From positions 112,001 to 176,000 of the forward strand of contig JAXCGZ010001902.1 of NCBI GenBank assembly GCA_037179515.1: a DNA stretch of 64,000 bases. The letters are read 5' to 3'. The position numbers and the translations under genes were made by a program. Positions 12,525 to 23,429 of this stretch are shown one piece after another. The notes beneath the pieces were generated by a model. The model searched no databases. It had not been told where the DNA came from and saw nothing but the letters and a program-made list of their open reading frames with translations. Position 1 is the first letter of the stretch, and the number at the start of each line of letters is the position of its first letter. The stretch comes from Halocaridina rubra (Eukaryota; Arthropoda; Malacostraca; Decapoda; Atyidae).

Positions 12525-12731
12525 ACAAACAAAACAAATAAACAATCTTTATTTCCATTTCATTATACAATGGGTATTCGTCAGCCGGGGCAAGCCCCAA
12601 CCCCCCACTGTGGTGTCCAACCACAGCAGTTCCTGCCAGTAAACAGCTTAAACTCTCGGTCTTGGACGGGAACCGATCTTTCGACCTCGTGAATGCGAAG
12701 CCAGCGCGTTACCACTGTACTAGCCAGCAGG
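12525..12731 (-). mobile_element. tRNA-derived SINE family S-A, copy 1
   Basis: On the minus strand it starts with a tRNA-like head (GCTAGTACAGTGGTAACGCG, A-box-like; GATCGGTTCCCGTC, B-box-like). A conserved body follows with GGGGTTGGGGCTTGCCC, then AATGGAAATAAAG and an A/T-rich tail. It lies just upstream of PAQR3 coding exon 1. Confidence 0.75.
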
Positions 12732-12739
12732 AGTCAGAA

Positions 12740-15600
12740 GTTTTTAGTATCAATTAAAATCCATAACTAAAAATACATTATGCGCATTCAGTTAAACAAA
12801 ATAGCATAAAAAGCTCTCTGGAGAAATAGACATAACTCTTCATCAGCATCGCAGTCACAAGGTTCTTAGTGACATTACAATTTCTCATTCTTATTCTGCA
12901 TGACATATTTATATGGTGTCTCCAAGGTGCTTTTTCTGTGGGTGACTTTCTGTTTGGCAAAAATCCTTGTGCAGCATAGATTTCATCAGATGTATCTTTG
13001 TCACAGAAAGTAAGCACTGTAATTAATAATTTTACACTTAAGAGCAGAATTAGAGTTTTACTGTATAAAGAATACATAGTTCATCTATCTAAACAAAGAG
13101 TAGAGCATTGCAAAACCAAAACAAGTATATGAGGCCGAAGACCATCAAGCATGAAGCCTGCTGCCCAATATGCTTATGTTAAACTGAACTGTAGCTATTT
13201 ATTTTAAATATATCACTTCTTTGTCGAGTTAATGACCTTTTTAACAATTTATCTCTATATAGCTTTAATATTCTTGCTTCTGGTAGGTATTTGCCAAAAG
13301 AAGGGGGCCATTGTAAAGAGACTTTCAGCTTCCTCTGTTCAAGCATGCTCCTTGAGCATAATCCATTTCATTCATGCTCTGCTAACATAATTAAATTCGT
13401 TCAGTCAACCTAAGTTCTCTCCCCCTTATGAACGCTTCCATCCTTTTGTCTCGTAACTAATTTTTCAACTACATCGCATCTCTATGACAATGTTATTACG
13501 CTATTCTTTTTTGTTATTTATTGGTAATTTCTTGTGCATATCCATATCATTTAATGGTGTTTTCTTCAGTCTTTAAACTAAGCCTCAATGTACTGCCAGA
13601 GCTTATTATGCCATTCATAATGTCTTGTGAATATTTTCATCACCTTCACAGTCACCACTTGTCAAACAGTCAGCCAGCTCCTCTAAACCACTCATGTCCA
13701 AAACGTGTACACTGAAATATTCTGACTCATTTAATATCCAAGTTTCAGCAGAGGGACCTATATCTTTATTTTACTCTTTTTTTTTTAATTTCTCATATGA
13801 TTTAATTCGTCATTGATTATTACAATGATAGAACTTTTTCTTTAAAGGGCACTCTCTCAAGTTTTTTACTTCATCATATTTACACAGCCATGTTCCATTG
13901 TATTTATATTACCTCATCTCTTACACTCTGTTTTCAACAATATTTACTTTATTTGTTATTTCCAGCTCATACATTTTTGTGTTTCCATATACCTCCATTG
14001 CTTTCGGATATTGAAGAGTAAAACTTACTTTATATCATCTTTATGCTTCTCCTGTCTACCTCCTCCACTATACTGCTAGTGGTGCAACTGTCAGGTGAGC
14101 GATCTCATTCAAAAAGTCTCAAGAGTGGGAATAGTCTCTTATACCATATCGCATGTTATTTCCCCCTCCAATCAGTGTTTGACTCGTTCTTTAAATATAT
14201 GCAATTACTACCCATTGGATTGGCACTCTCCTTTTACAGAATCTAAAAATTAACTTGCTGATGTTGAATTCTTTTAAGTTGATGAAAGTTTTTGAGAATG
14301 GTTCACTTGATTTGTAAACTGTATTCTTTGAATCTTAATGAAAACTTTTAAAATTTTAATTCCTTATTAAATTTTGCTCTCTATTATTGTTTTATGAAAT
14401 ATGATTTTATATTTTGTTTTGTTTTTATAAAGAAAGGGGAATCTGTTAAATATATAATGAATTATGATGTCATTTGTTTTGGTGGCCATTTTGTAGTCCA
14501 CACTTCTTGGCAGCCATCTTGTTTTCTCTGCTGACTTCCTGTCAGTCATCTTAATAAGTGTGAACCTTTTGGTTGGGGGAGAGTTGTCTCAGTGTGGCCA
14601 TGCAGGATGAAGTCCACTGTACAGTCTTCCCAAAAATAAATTCAATATAGCACCATTGTATTTTTGTTGCCATTCCTAATATATTGTGCAAATCAACATC
14701 TTGCTAGTAAGCCATATACTGCAAACAGAGACTTGTTTTCATAGCAAGATGCTTGCAAGAGCTACTACTATTGCACATGGGCTTATAGTACCTACAGAGA
14801 AATTCCTGCTTTCTCAAACTTACAGTACACTTTTGTTTTCTACTTAGTGAGGTTTTAATATTTCTATTTTTTCTGTTTAATTATCTCTCCGCTCGTTTAA
14901 GATAGAAATATTACTATAGGACTGGCTCTGTTGCATGGAATAAAATCACTCTTGTTAAAATAGACTGAACTAATATTTCAAAATTTCAGTTTACCTTGGT
15001 GATCCATTTATAACTGAGTATGGACAAATTGGGTTGACATCTCAACAACGGAGAGTATTAAACGAACAATAAATGCATTTTCTTCAGCTCTTCCTCACTG
15101 CCAATTGTGAAAGTGTTATTTGTGTAAAAATATTACTTCAACTTATTTTTATAGAGGAAGTTAGGGGATTGTTTTCTTTAGATATAAAGCAAAACAAGAA
15201 TAGAGACTGGAAAAATACAGTAGTGTAAATATTAAATTGTGATATGTGAAGCAATGTTTTACCCTACAATTCTTGCAAGTGTCATTTTTGCCATTTTTCA
15301 TATGACCAGACAAATATGGTATTATATGATACTGGGATGTTCCTTAGAATTAATACAGGTTATCATCGACTTCCGACTATTTAACAATACAACCACGGCT
15401 CGACCACGAATATGTACCGTATTTTTAGCCATGGCTATGCCACATCTGGCAAAACGAGTGTTGCTCAGCTGGGCACATGGCAGCTTTCCTCAGCCAGCAG
15501 CATTACCATCCAAGCAAGATACTCGCTCATTCTCACATCTCACTCTACATATACTGTTATAAACCATTACAGTAACTTGTTTTGGTGTCTCTGCATTATT
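12740..15600. other. Intergenic AT-rich DNA, no feature seen
   Basis: No credible frame or RNA. Short ATTT-rich stretches only. If the PAQR3-like gene has an upstream non-coding exon it could be here, but none can be pinpointed. Confidence 0.35.
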
Positions 15601-15609
15601 CTTCAAAGC

Positions 15610-17010
15610 CCCAACAATGCCTATGAAGAGGAAATTATCACTGTCTACTCCAACAACTTCCAAGAAGGAGAGAAAGGCCATTGAAATCATCATGAAAGTT
15701 ATTGTTATTAGGCAGCACAAAAGAGGAAAGACTGTGAAAGCTCCTGCACGCAATTTCAAGATATCATACTGCTGTGTTCATGATCTTAAAAGATAAAGTC
15801 TGCATTCTTGAAAGTGTGAAAGGTTTGGCACCAACAAAGTTGACTGTCATCACAGTCTTACAACAAAATGGAGTTGCTGCATGAGTGGTTGGAAAACCAG
15901 ATTCAGAATAGAATAGCTTTAGGCATTTTAGCAGAGCAGATGAAGGCTAAAAGTCTATTCAGACTTTCAAGAAGCAAGCTGGGGCACACTCAAGAATTTG
16001 TCACTTGTACTGGATGGCTCAATATGAGCTTCGACATGTAATATCTTAAGAGTGCTTGGAAAACCAGCATGTTCAGAAGAGGAAGAAGCTCTGAGGTCTG
16101 TGGATGTATCAGATGATACGTGAATGAGATGGGCTTATTTTGAAACCAGATGACAGCATGCACTTACATCTACAAAGAACCTAAAAAGCATGCCTGGATA
16201 TAAGCCATATCAGGATATGCTGACTTTGCGGATTGGGAGTAGCATCACAGATTTTTAAGATCCAGCCCATCCTTGAAAACCTACGGGCAGTTCAAGAACG
16301 TGAACAAGCATCCATTGTCCACCTACTACTGCTTTACCCCCAGAGTGTACATGACTCTGGAGTTGTTTCAGGGTTGGTTCCTGAATTGCTTTATTTCTCT
16401 AAGTTCAGGGATAATACTGGTCTAGGAAAATGCACTGCTTTATTTCTCAAGTTCAGGGATAATACTGGTCTAGGAAAATGCACTGGGTATCCAATTCATC
16501 TAGCAGATCTCCATCCCCATGTTAAAGTGGTCTTCATTTTTGCCCCCAAATATAACTCTACTTAATGAGCCTATGGACCAAGGTTCGATCTTGCATTCAA
16601 GGCTAACTACGGTCTCACCACCTTTGCCCTAGCCATATCTGCGACAGATGCCAATCCAGAAATCTTATTGCGAGAGTTCTGGAAAAATTATAATGCTTTA
16701 CAATGCATCAAGAACATTATTACAATGTAGTGACCCAAAAGTGCACTAGTAGCATTTATAAAAAGTGGAAGTTATCTCCAACATACCCATAGCTTAATGC
16801 TCAGCTGAAGCCTTTTTGCTGACTATAAAGCTAGCATATTTTGAGGCAATGGATCCCAACTTGGAAAGGTTTTTCGTTTCTATCATGAAATCTACAAGAA
16901 AATTGACAAACCAATCAGACAACGCTGACCATGTTTCTGAAAAAAAACCTTCTCTGACCACCCCAAGTACTCATCCCGATATTCAAAAACATCAATGATC
17001 CCAAGCCAAG
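15610..17010 (+). pseudogene. Tigger transposase pseudogene
   Basis: The start at 15617 reads MPMKRKLSLSTPTTSKKERK, a pogo HTH N-terminus. Downstream frames give KAPARNFKIS, a CENP-B-like region, and the conserved C-terminal blocks LAISATDANPEILLREFWKN and LKPFLLTIKLAYFEAMDPNL. It is broken by many frameshifts and stops. A 48-bp tandem duplication interrupts it at 16388-16483. The TIRs were not identified. Confidence 0.65.
16388..16483. repeat. 48-bp tandem duplication inside a Tigger relic
   Basis: Two consecutive copies of GCTTTATTTCTC(T)AAGTTCAGGG...AAAATGCACT, differing by one base. It is absent from a normal transposase frame, so the duplication arose after insertion. Confidence 0.8.
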
Positions 17011-17740
17011 CACGACCAAGCAATAAGATCTTCATACAAGTAAATTTTTAATTTTATTTTTTTTTCTTGCATTTTGTTATTGTTGCAAGTACAATTATTT
17101 TTACATATACTGTAATGATGTTATCTTTTATACTGTAGTGTATCTTTGCCTGTTTTGCAAATTATTGAATCAAGTGTAGTATGGCACATGTCATTTACCA
17201 ATAACAGACACCTAACAATGAAGAAAATTTTAAAATTTCAAAATAAATCACCTTTAAAAGAATATGAAAAGTAGGATAACCTGCTGTAAGTATGAGTAAA
17301 AAAAAAAATAAAAAAAGGACCTATAAATCATTAAAATTAGAAATGATGTCAAAAAACTTAAGAGTAAGAAATACATATATTAAAAAGCAGAAACTATAAA
17401 GTATTGACATTAGAACATACAGTATGGTAAATTAAAAATGCGAAATTAACTTCTTTTTAGAAGTGTTATGAGGAAGAAGAATGGAGTTTGGTGGCTCAAT
17501 GGAAGAGAAATTTGGTATGAGGTTACCTGAGAAGTGGAGTTGATAGTACTTGGCATCGGATTACAAGTCAGGGCTCTTATTCTATTATCCCTGTACAGTT
17601 ACAGAAGCTCCTCGACTTACATGTGGACCTCTACACGTGAAGCATCGTCCCCTGAACCCAAGTGTCTCTTCCTCTTTGCCACTCAGCATATTACACTGGC
17701 ATAGCAGAGTCTGCCAAATTTGCTACTGACACTACCTGTT
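17011..17740. other. Intergenic, no feature seen
   Basis: AT-rich sequence with poly-T (17054-17066) and poly-A runs. Nothing coding was recognised. Confidence 0.35.
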
Positions 17741-17749
17741 TACCTCCTC

Positions 17750-18233
17750 CTGTTGCCAAGACTAGCTCTAGCTAATAAATCGTCCATACCTAGTTACTCA
17801 ATATCCTTCACCTGTTGTAATTCCATTGATATTCAGTCCGGGCATCGAGTCAAAAACCCTAACCTTATGACTCCCTCAAAGCTTCTCCAGTCTACCCAGC
17901 TAACCACCTTATTTCATCTGCAAATATGTCTATTTATTCCCCTAACCACCCCATTCTTTAAACCTTCCAAAGGCATCAAACATATCCTGTGCAAAAGCCT
18001 CTTTCAATCTACTCTTGATCTAATCAACATGTGATTGATCCCTTTCACCGATCTCCAGTTAGTCTTAATGCATCCCCTTCCAGAAACAAAGGTATAAAGT
18101 TTGCCAAATCTTTAATATCGGTCAATTTTGCCATTAATGCCACCTTCTTTATCAACGCAATAACATCTCCCTTCCCATCATATGATTTCAGCATCTTGGC
18201 ATGAAATTTATAAATTGCCACCATGACATTCAA
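17750..18233 (-). pseudogene. Retroelement gag-like fragment
   Basis: The minus-strand frame at 18233-18045 (IYKFHAKMLKSYDGKGDVIA, then LIKKVALMAKLTDIKDLANF and IPLFLEGDALRL) resembles the gag domain of LTR elements, in which a W-x-K-x-L region precedes IPLFLEGDA. Frameshifted continuation shows FADEIRWLAG near 17940. No LTRs or pol were seen. The assignment is tentative. Confidence 0.4.
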
Positions 18234-19817
18234 TGGGCCAGATAGCTTGTGAATTAAAAAAGAGGACAGAAAACTTTACTAATTACTCTGGAAACTGGTC
18301 CAGAATAATAAAAGATATAAATCACTGCATAAAGGAGTCCACTATGAACAAGAAAACCGACCTGAGTGATCAAATAAACCAACAACAACCAAGAAAGCAC
18401 CAGCCAAATTTCAACTGGACTTCCAAATAATTCCTCTGTCTCTCCTCTCTCTCCCGCCAACGCCTTGATGCAAGACCCATTCCCATCACAATGCCACCCC
18501 CACACCACTCATTTATGAACATAGTGACATATAATACTGCCAAAAACTCTGTGATACAAAACCAAACAAAAGCATTAAAGAAACCAAAGACACAGGTAAC
18601 AGCCAATATCTAACAATAACTATGCTAATTTACATCACAATTCAAAAAACTATGCTAATTTCCATCACAATTCAAAAACTCTGTATAAAAGGTCAAATGC
18701 ATTACAACCAACAGTAGCTTATATAAGTGAACTCAAAGAAAAAGTACTGTCTGGGTGAAGAAAATTCTGTTTAAGAAATTTCATGTTTGAATCCTTCCTG
18801 TGTTTTACTATCCTCTATATTATCTATACTTACAAATTCTTTGGGTTAAAGTGATGCATGAGATTAACGAAGTAAGTCTCTAGTTATGTGTGGGAAGTGA
18901 ACACCAACGTAATGAGGGCGTGTGAGCAATGCATATGGACTTGATCTGTAACCTCGCAGGTGCTGTCTTGCCACTTCTTTACTTAGAGGAAAATAAATGC
19001 TACCATACTTGAATATATACGTGGCAATGGCAAATGCAGGGATATCTTGCAGAATATTACCGACATTTTAAGTTTTACTGTAAAAGCCAGTTAACCTCTC
19101 TCTCTCTCTCTCTCTGAAATACTGTCTTTATCAGACAGTAGTATTTAAAATCTGCCTTGCTCTTAGGACTATGACCTATTATTTGTTATTCATCAAAGTA
19201 GTACAAGGATATTTTCCTATTTGAATTTGGAAGAGCTTTAGCAAAAGAAGGATAATTAAAAGATTGTATATAATATTAATTTTATTTACTAATGGAGATT
19301 ACACTAAAAATACAAAGTTAACAGAATATGCCATAAAAAAATAAATTCGTTTTATACAGTGACACAGAGAAAACGTGTTAAATTTACCGCCTTAGCAGCG
19401 AGTTGCCGGATTATGTACAATGACAATGAGTAACCAATTGTTTACTGCTAATACAGAAGCCTAAATTTCTCAGTGTACGATACATCTGTACGGCTGCTTC
19501 ATTTATGAAAAGTTTTCCCGATACATAAGATAGTTGATCCAAATGATATATTTAAGTCTGTGAATTAGGCTTACAAACACACTATGAAACGGTCACATAT
19601 AATTTAATACCACTGCCAGAGATTCATGCTTAAAAAACAAAAATCTCATCTTTAAGGTTCTACTGGGTAAAATGATTTAGACCATGAATAACAAACTTGC
19701 AGTACATGTTCTACTTTCTAAAGTTACTTTATAGAAATCATCGTGAAAATTTGTGCCAAAATAAATTAGTTATTTATTACGAATTTTGAGGTCAGATTCA
19801 ATCAAAATGGTAGTTTA
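18234..19817. other. Intergenic, with a small tandem repeat and a (CT)n run
   Basis: Contains two adjacent 32-bp copies of AACTATGCTAATTT(A/C)CATCACAATTC-type sequence at 18615-18678 and a (CT)n run at 19099-19116. Otherwise AT-rich and without genes. Confidence 0.5.
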
Positions 19818-20105
19818 CAGTTTAGCGGGGCATGCCACTCAACGACATCATCCCTCCACTCAGGTTAGTAGTTCGACTGAGGGTTAGGTAAGTATTTTTA
19901 GTTAGGATAGTAAGAAAGGGGGTCCCAGGGGGGGCGAAGCCCCCATGGCTAAGAGGCTGGGTAAGTATTATAAGTTAGGATAGTAAAGATATCGTTTTGT
20001 ATGCCTATTGTCACCATTTATGTTGTGTTCATCAGCCAGTTCTCTAGTCAGAGCCTATCGCTATCTATTGGTAGGTTTTGAACATTGGTATGCCCCGCTA
20101 AACTG
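19818..20105. mobile_element. 288-bp MITE with TA target duplication (pogo/Tigger-like)
   Basis: Terminal inverted repeats CAGTTTAGCGGGGCAT (19818) and ATGCCCCGCTAAACTG (ending 20105) are flanked on both sides by TA. The CAG start and TA duplication fit pogo/Tigger-type elements. Inside there are two near-identical GGTAAGTAT...AGTTAGGATAGTAA blocks and a G-rich GGGGGGCGAAGCCCCC hairpin at about 19930-19945. There is no coding frame. Confidence 0.8.
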
Positions 20106-21162
20106 TAGGTGTTCCAAATAGTATAAAACAGTTGGGGGAGAGACGGGTGTACTAGAAAACAACTACCATTAAGGCTGGATGTTCTTCCTAATGCCCCGCG
20201 GTATTCTAAAACGCGTTGTCACTTGGAATTGAATTATTAAATTTTAAGATTTTCCTTTGGTTTTGGCTTGTACTTCTACTCTATATTCCATAACTTACAT
20301 GAACAAACTTAACGTAACCTAACCTAGTCAAATATATATTACGATTTTGCCCCCAATAAGTTGTGAAAAGTAAATATTTAAAAAAAAATATTTTAATACA
20401 TATGATTAAATATGGAAATACATATTAAATGTCCTTACCTAACTTTCCTAGTCTATAACAACATCAATAATAACAATACATTTCTTCTTGTTCTCCTTTC
20501 TGTTCTTCTGTTATCAGATTTCTAATCAGAGATCAATTTAAGGTGTTTGTTCAGGAGTCTATCAACTTCAAGATTTACATTGATCTTCTTCTTCTTCTTC
20601 TTGTGCACAGAACAGAGTCATTTAAAAGTCATAAAAAATAATATAAAATAATGCAACAACCAGATATTGAAAATAAAAAGAGTCCTAACAGCCAACATAC
20701 ATATTTTTTCAGGAATGTGACGTAAAATAAAGAGAGAGAGAAAATGGAATTTTCAAAATGAACTTTACTCTGTGACAAGATTTTGACAGAAAACACGTGA
20801 CCGTAACTATGTAACAATCTGATAGCGAACGTCATAGCATTGGAAGAGGCGATAATTACGAAGCCATATCACCATCTTATAAAGATAGACACATCTATCT
20901 GCTATAGCCCAAAGTTGTTATGAAGGCAAAGAACATTAAAAGGCACTCATGAAGAATTTGGACCTGAAATTTTTATAGGTCCTAATTCTTCTACTAGGTT
21001 AGGTTAAACTACTTACAAGTTGAATTTACTAGTAAACTTACCAATTGAGTTTTGCGAGATCTATTATACACTAATTTAGCGCTTTTTGCTCGCCTCCACT
21101 CCTTATCAGATGAATTTTTCCTCTATACTTATCGCATTTACCTTTAAAACAAGTTACTTTTG
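20106..21162. other. Intergenic, no feature seen
   Basis: AT-rich, with (CTT)n at 20585-20601 and a GAGAGAGA run at 20732-20741. No gene was recognised. Confidence 0.4.
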
Positions 21163-21729
21163 TGATTACCTAATTGATTACCTAATTGTGTTTACGGGAA
21201 AGAGCCCAAAGCTCGTATCTTCCCGTCTTCTGATCGGTTTCATTTTATACTTAGTGATACTTATCATACCTGTCCTTAAAACTATGGATTGAGATAGCAT
21301 TAACTACCTCCTCGCTTAGCCAATTCCAATTATCAACTACTCTTACACTGAAAAAGTATTTCCTTACATTCTGCAAAGAAGTTTTCTTACCAAGCTTCAA
21401 ACTATGACCTCTAGTTCTAGAGCCAGCCATATCAAAATATCGATCCCTATCCACTCTATCATAACCATGAAGGAATTTAAAGACTGTCACCATATCCCCC
21501 CTCACTCTTCTAGCTTCGAGTGATGGTAAGTCTAATTCCCTTAGCCTCTCATCATAACTGAGATTGCGTATTTCTGGCACCAGTTTCGTGGCGTGTCTTT
21601 GAACTTTTTCAAGCTTAGCTATGTGCTTTTTCAAGTGCGGATTCCAAAAGGGGGCTGCATATTCGAGCTTTGGCCTCACATAGGTTACATAAATATTTCT
21701 GAACATTTCCTTGTCCATGTGCCTGAAGG
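21163..21729 (-). mobile_element. LINE family A, 3' half (split by the BEL element)
   Basis: The minus-strand frame encodes FRHMDKEMFRNIYVTYVRPK, then WNPHLKKHIAKLEKVQRHAT and RRVRGDMVTVFKFLHGYD, ending SIHSFKDRYDKYH. This is the RT thumb and C-terminal domain of a CR1/L2-type LINE. The 3' tail has two tandem AATTAGGTAATC units. The frame is broken at 21730 by the BEL insertion and resumes at 27293. Confidence 0.85.
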
Positions 21730-21734
21730 CTACC

Positions 21735-22677
21735 TGTCTTGAATATATTTCAAGACAGTTTATTTCTACGTACATTATGTAAGTGTTATTTTGCATATAG
21801 TTTCGTTTATTGTAACGTAAGTGCATGAATATATACTTTTACACTTAGTGTGTATACCTATTAATTTCTATCATGTATACACGTATATTCGTATGTATAA
21901 TGTGTAGTTTATTATGGAGGCTGGCTGTAGAAGACTTGGAGAAAGGAATGTAGGTCACTAATGGATTTTAGCCATTAACCCTTCACCTCCTTGATAACGC
22001 TTATTGCATCGCCTCGTTGAACAAAGAACTGTTGTAAGCAAGTCATAACTCAACTTAGTCCTAGTACCAAGGACCCCGACAAACTAGAGGAGTTTGTGGG
22101 ACTTTCTTACAAGTAGTTAGTTGCCGTCGTGAGATGCTACGAGGCACTCATTCTTACTGTGTTTGTTAACAGTACTTATAAGTTTATTATTAGTGGTACT
22201 CGTGAGACGTTACGAGACACTCAAGTAAAAAACGTGATAGAGATACGTGGATCAGAAGATATTCAATGAGTTTGATTGGGAATCCCGTGATTGCTGACGA
22301 CATCAGGGTTATCCGGACAGATGAGTACAGATACATTGTATTTCTAACAATATTTATAACTACGTGTGAGGGACAGAATGAGCTCATTTAATTGAACACT
22401 CGTAGGTAGAATGTATGTTAGAAAATGTATTATTCTGTATGAGGAAGTTTTACTTTAAGGTGAGGAGAGTTTATTTAAATATTCACATATCAGCAGTTCA
22501 TAAACCCCCTTATAAAATATGTGCATGTATGTCTATGCATGTAATATTAATTATATTTTATTGGTAGAGGATTTAATTTTGAGATCGTGGTAGGCCTCTA
22601 CTGAAGCCGTGTCAGGATTTCCGAATTTAGGGGGTTATAAGATCGAAGGGTAAATAACACACAGGAAATCCTCCACA
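21735..22677 (+). repeat. BEL 5' LTR
   Basis: Begins TGTCTTGAATATATTTCAAG and ends AATCCTCCACA. Nearly identical to 26343-27287. The first 30 bases contain the palindrome CTTGAAATATATTCAAG-like CTTGAATATATTTCAAG. Confidence 0.95.
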
Positions 22678-22682
22678 GCTTT

Positions 22683-22700
22683 TGGTCCTTCGAACCGGAT
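22683..22700 (+). promoter_or_regulatory. Candidate BEL primer-binding site
   Basis: TGGTCCTTCGAACCGGAT lies six bases after the 5' LTR. Its complement ends GGACCA, so it begins like a tRNA 3' end with CCA and includes a TTCGAA T-loop-like string. The T-loop is closer to CCA than in a full tRNA, so the donor tRNA is uncertain. Confidence 0.5.
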
Positions 22701-23429
22701 GAGAATTGGTGTGGTAATGGTGAAAATAGTGTACATTTTAGATAAGCTCCCACCTTGTAAGAAGTTAGTGAAAAACTCTACGGTTAAAATCGTCCACATT
22801 TCAGCGAAAACAGGGAGGAGCATTGCATGTATTTGCATGAATATTGCAAATATAACTTTGAAATTTAAGTGGTTGTTGAAATAAATAAGAGAATCCCTTT
22901 CCCACGTGGATAAAGCGTTTCTCTATCTGTGGAAACGAAATATACTTTCGTAGTTGAGCGTCCATTAAGTAATTTGGATATTAGTACCCAATTTCGGCTG
23001 GGTGAACAGTGGTTTTTAGGGATTTGTGTGTTTACATATTTCCCATTTAACGATGTCTAGAATGTCGTATTGATTCCTCTGCTTATGTAAATAAACAGAA
23101 GATAGTGACCCACCTAACGCTAGGTGTACAGTGTCGTTTATTGGAGGAACAGTGTGGTTTGCATTACACTTTCCATTTACTGTTGCTGACTTAACAGTGT
23201 CGTTTAATTGATGAAAAGTGTGTTTTACACTTGAGGATTGGCGTCATAATTGACGCAATTAAATAACTGTATGTTATTATCTTGAAATTTTGGAAGATTG
23301 TCCTTTGATACTCTTTAAAGAGTAATTGTTCGTTGCATTGTGGATGCATAAAGAAGATCGTGGATTCTTTGATGATAAAATTGCATCAACTATTTGTTTG
23401 TTGTTTTATGTTCTATTTGCTTTCTCAAT

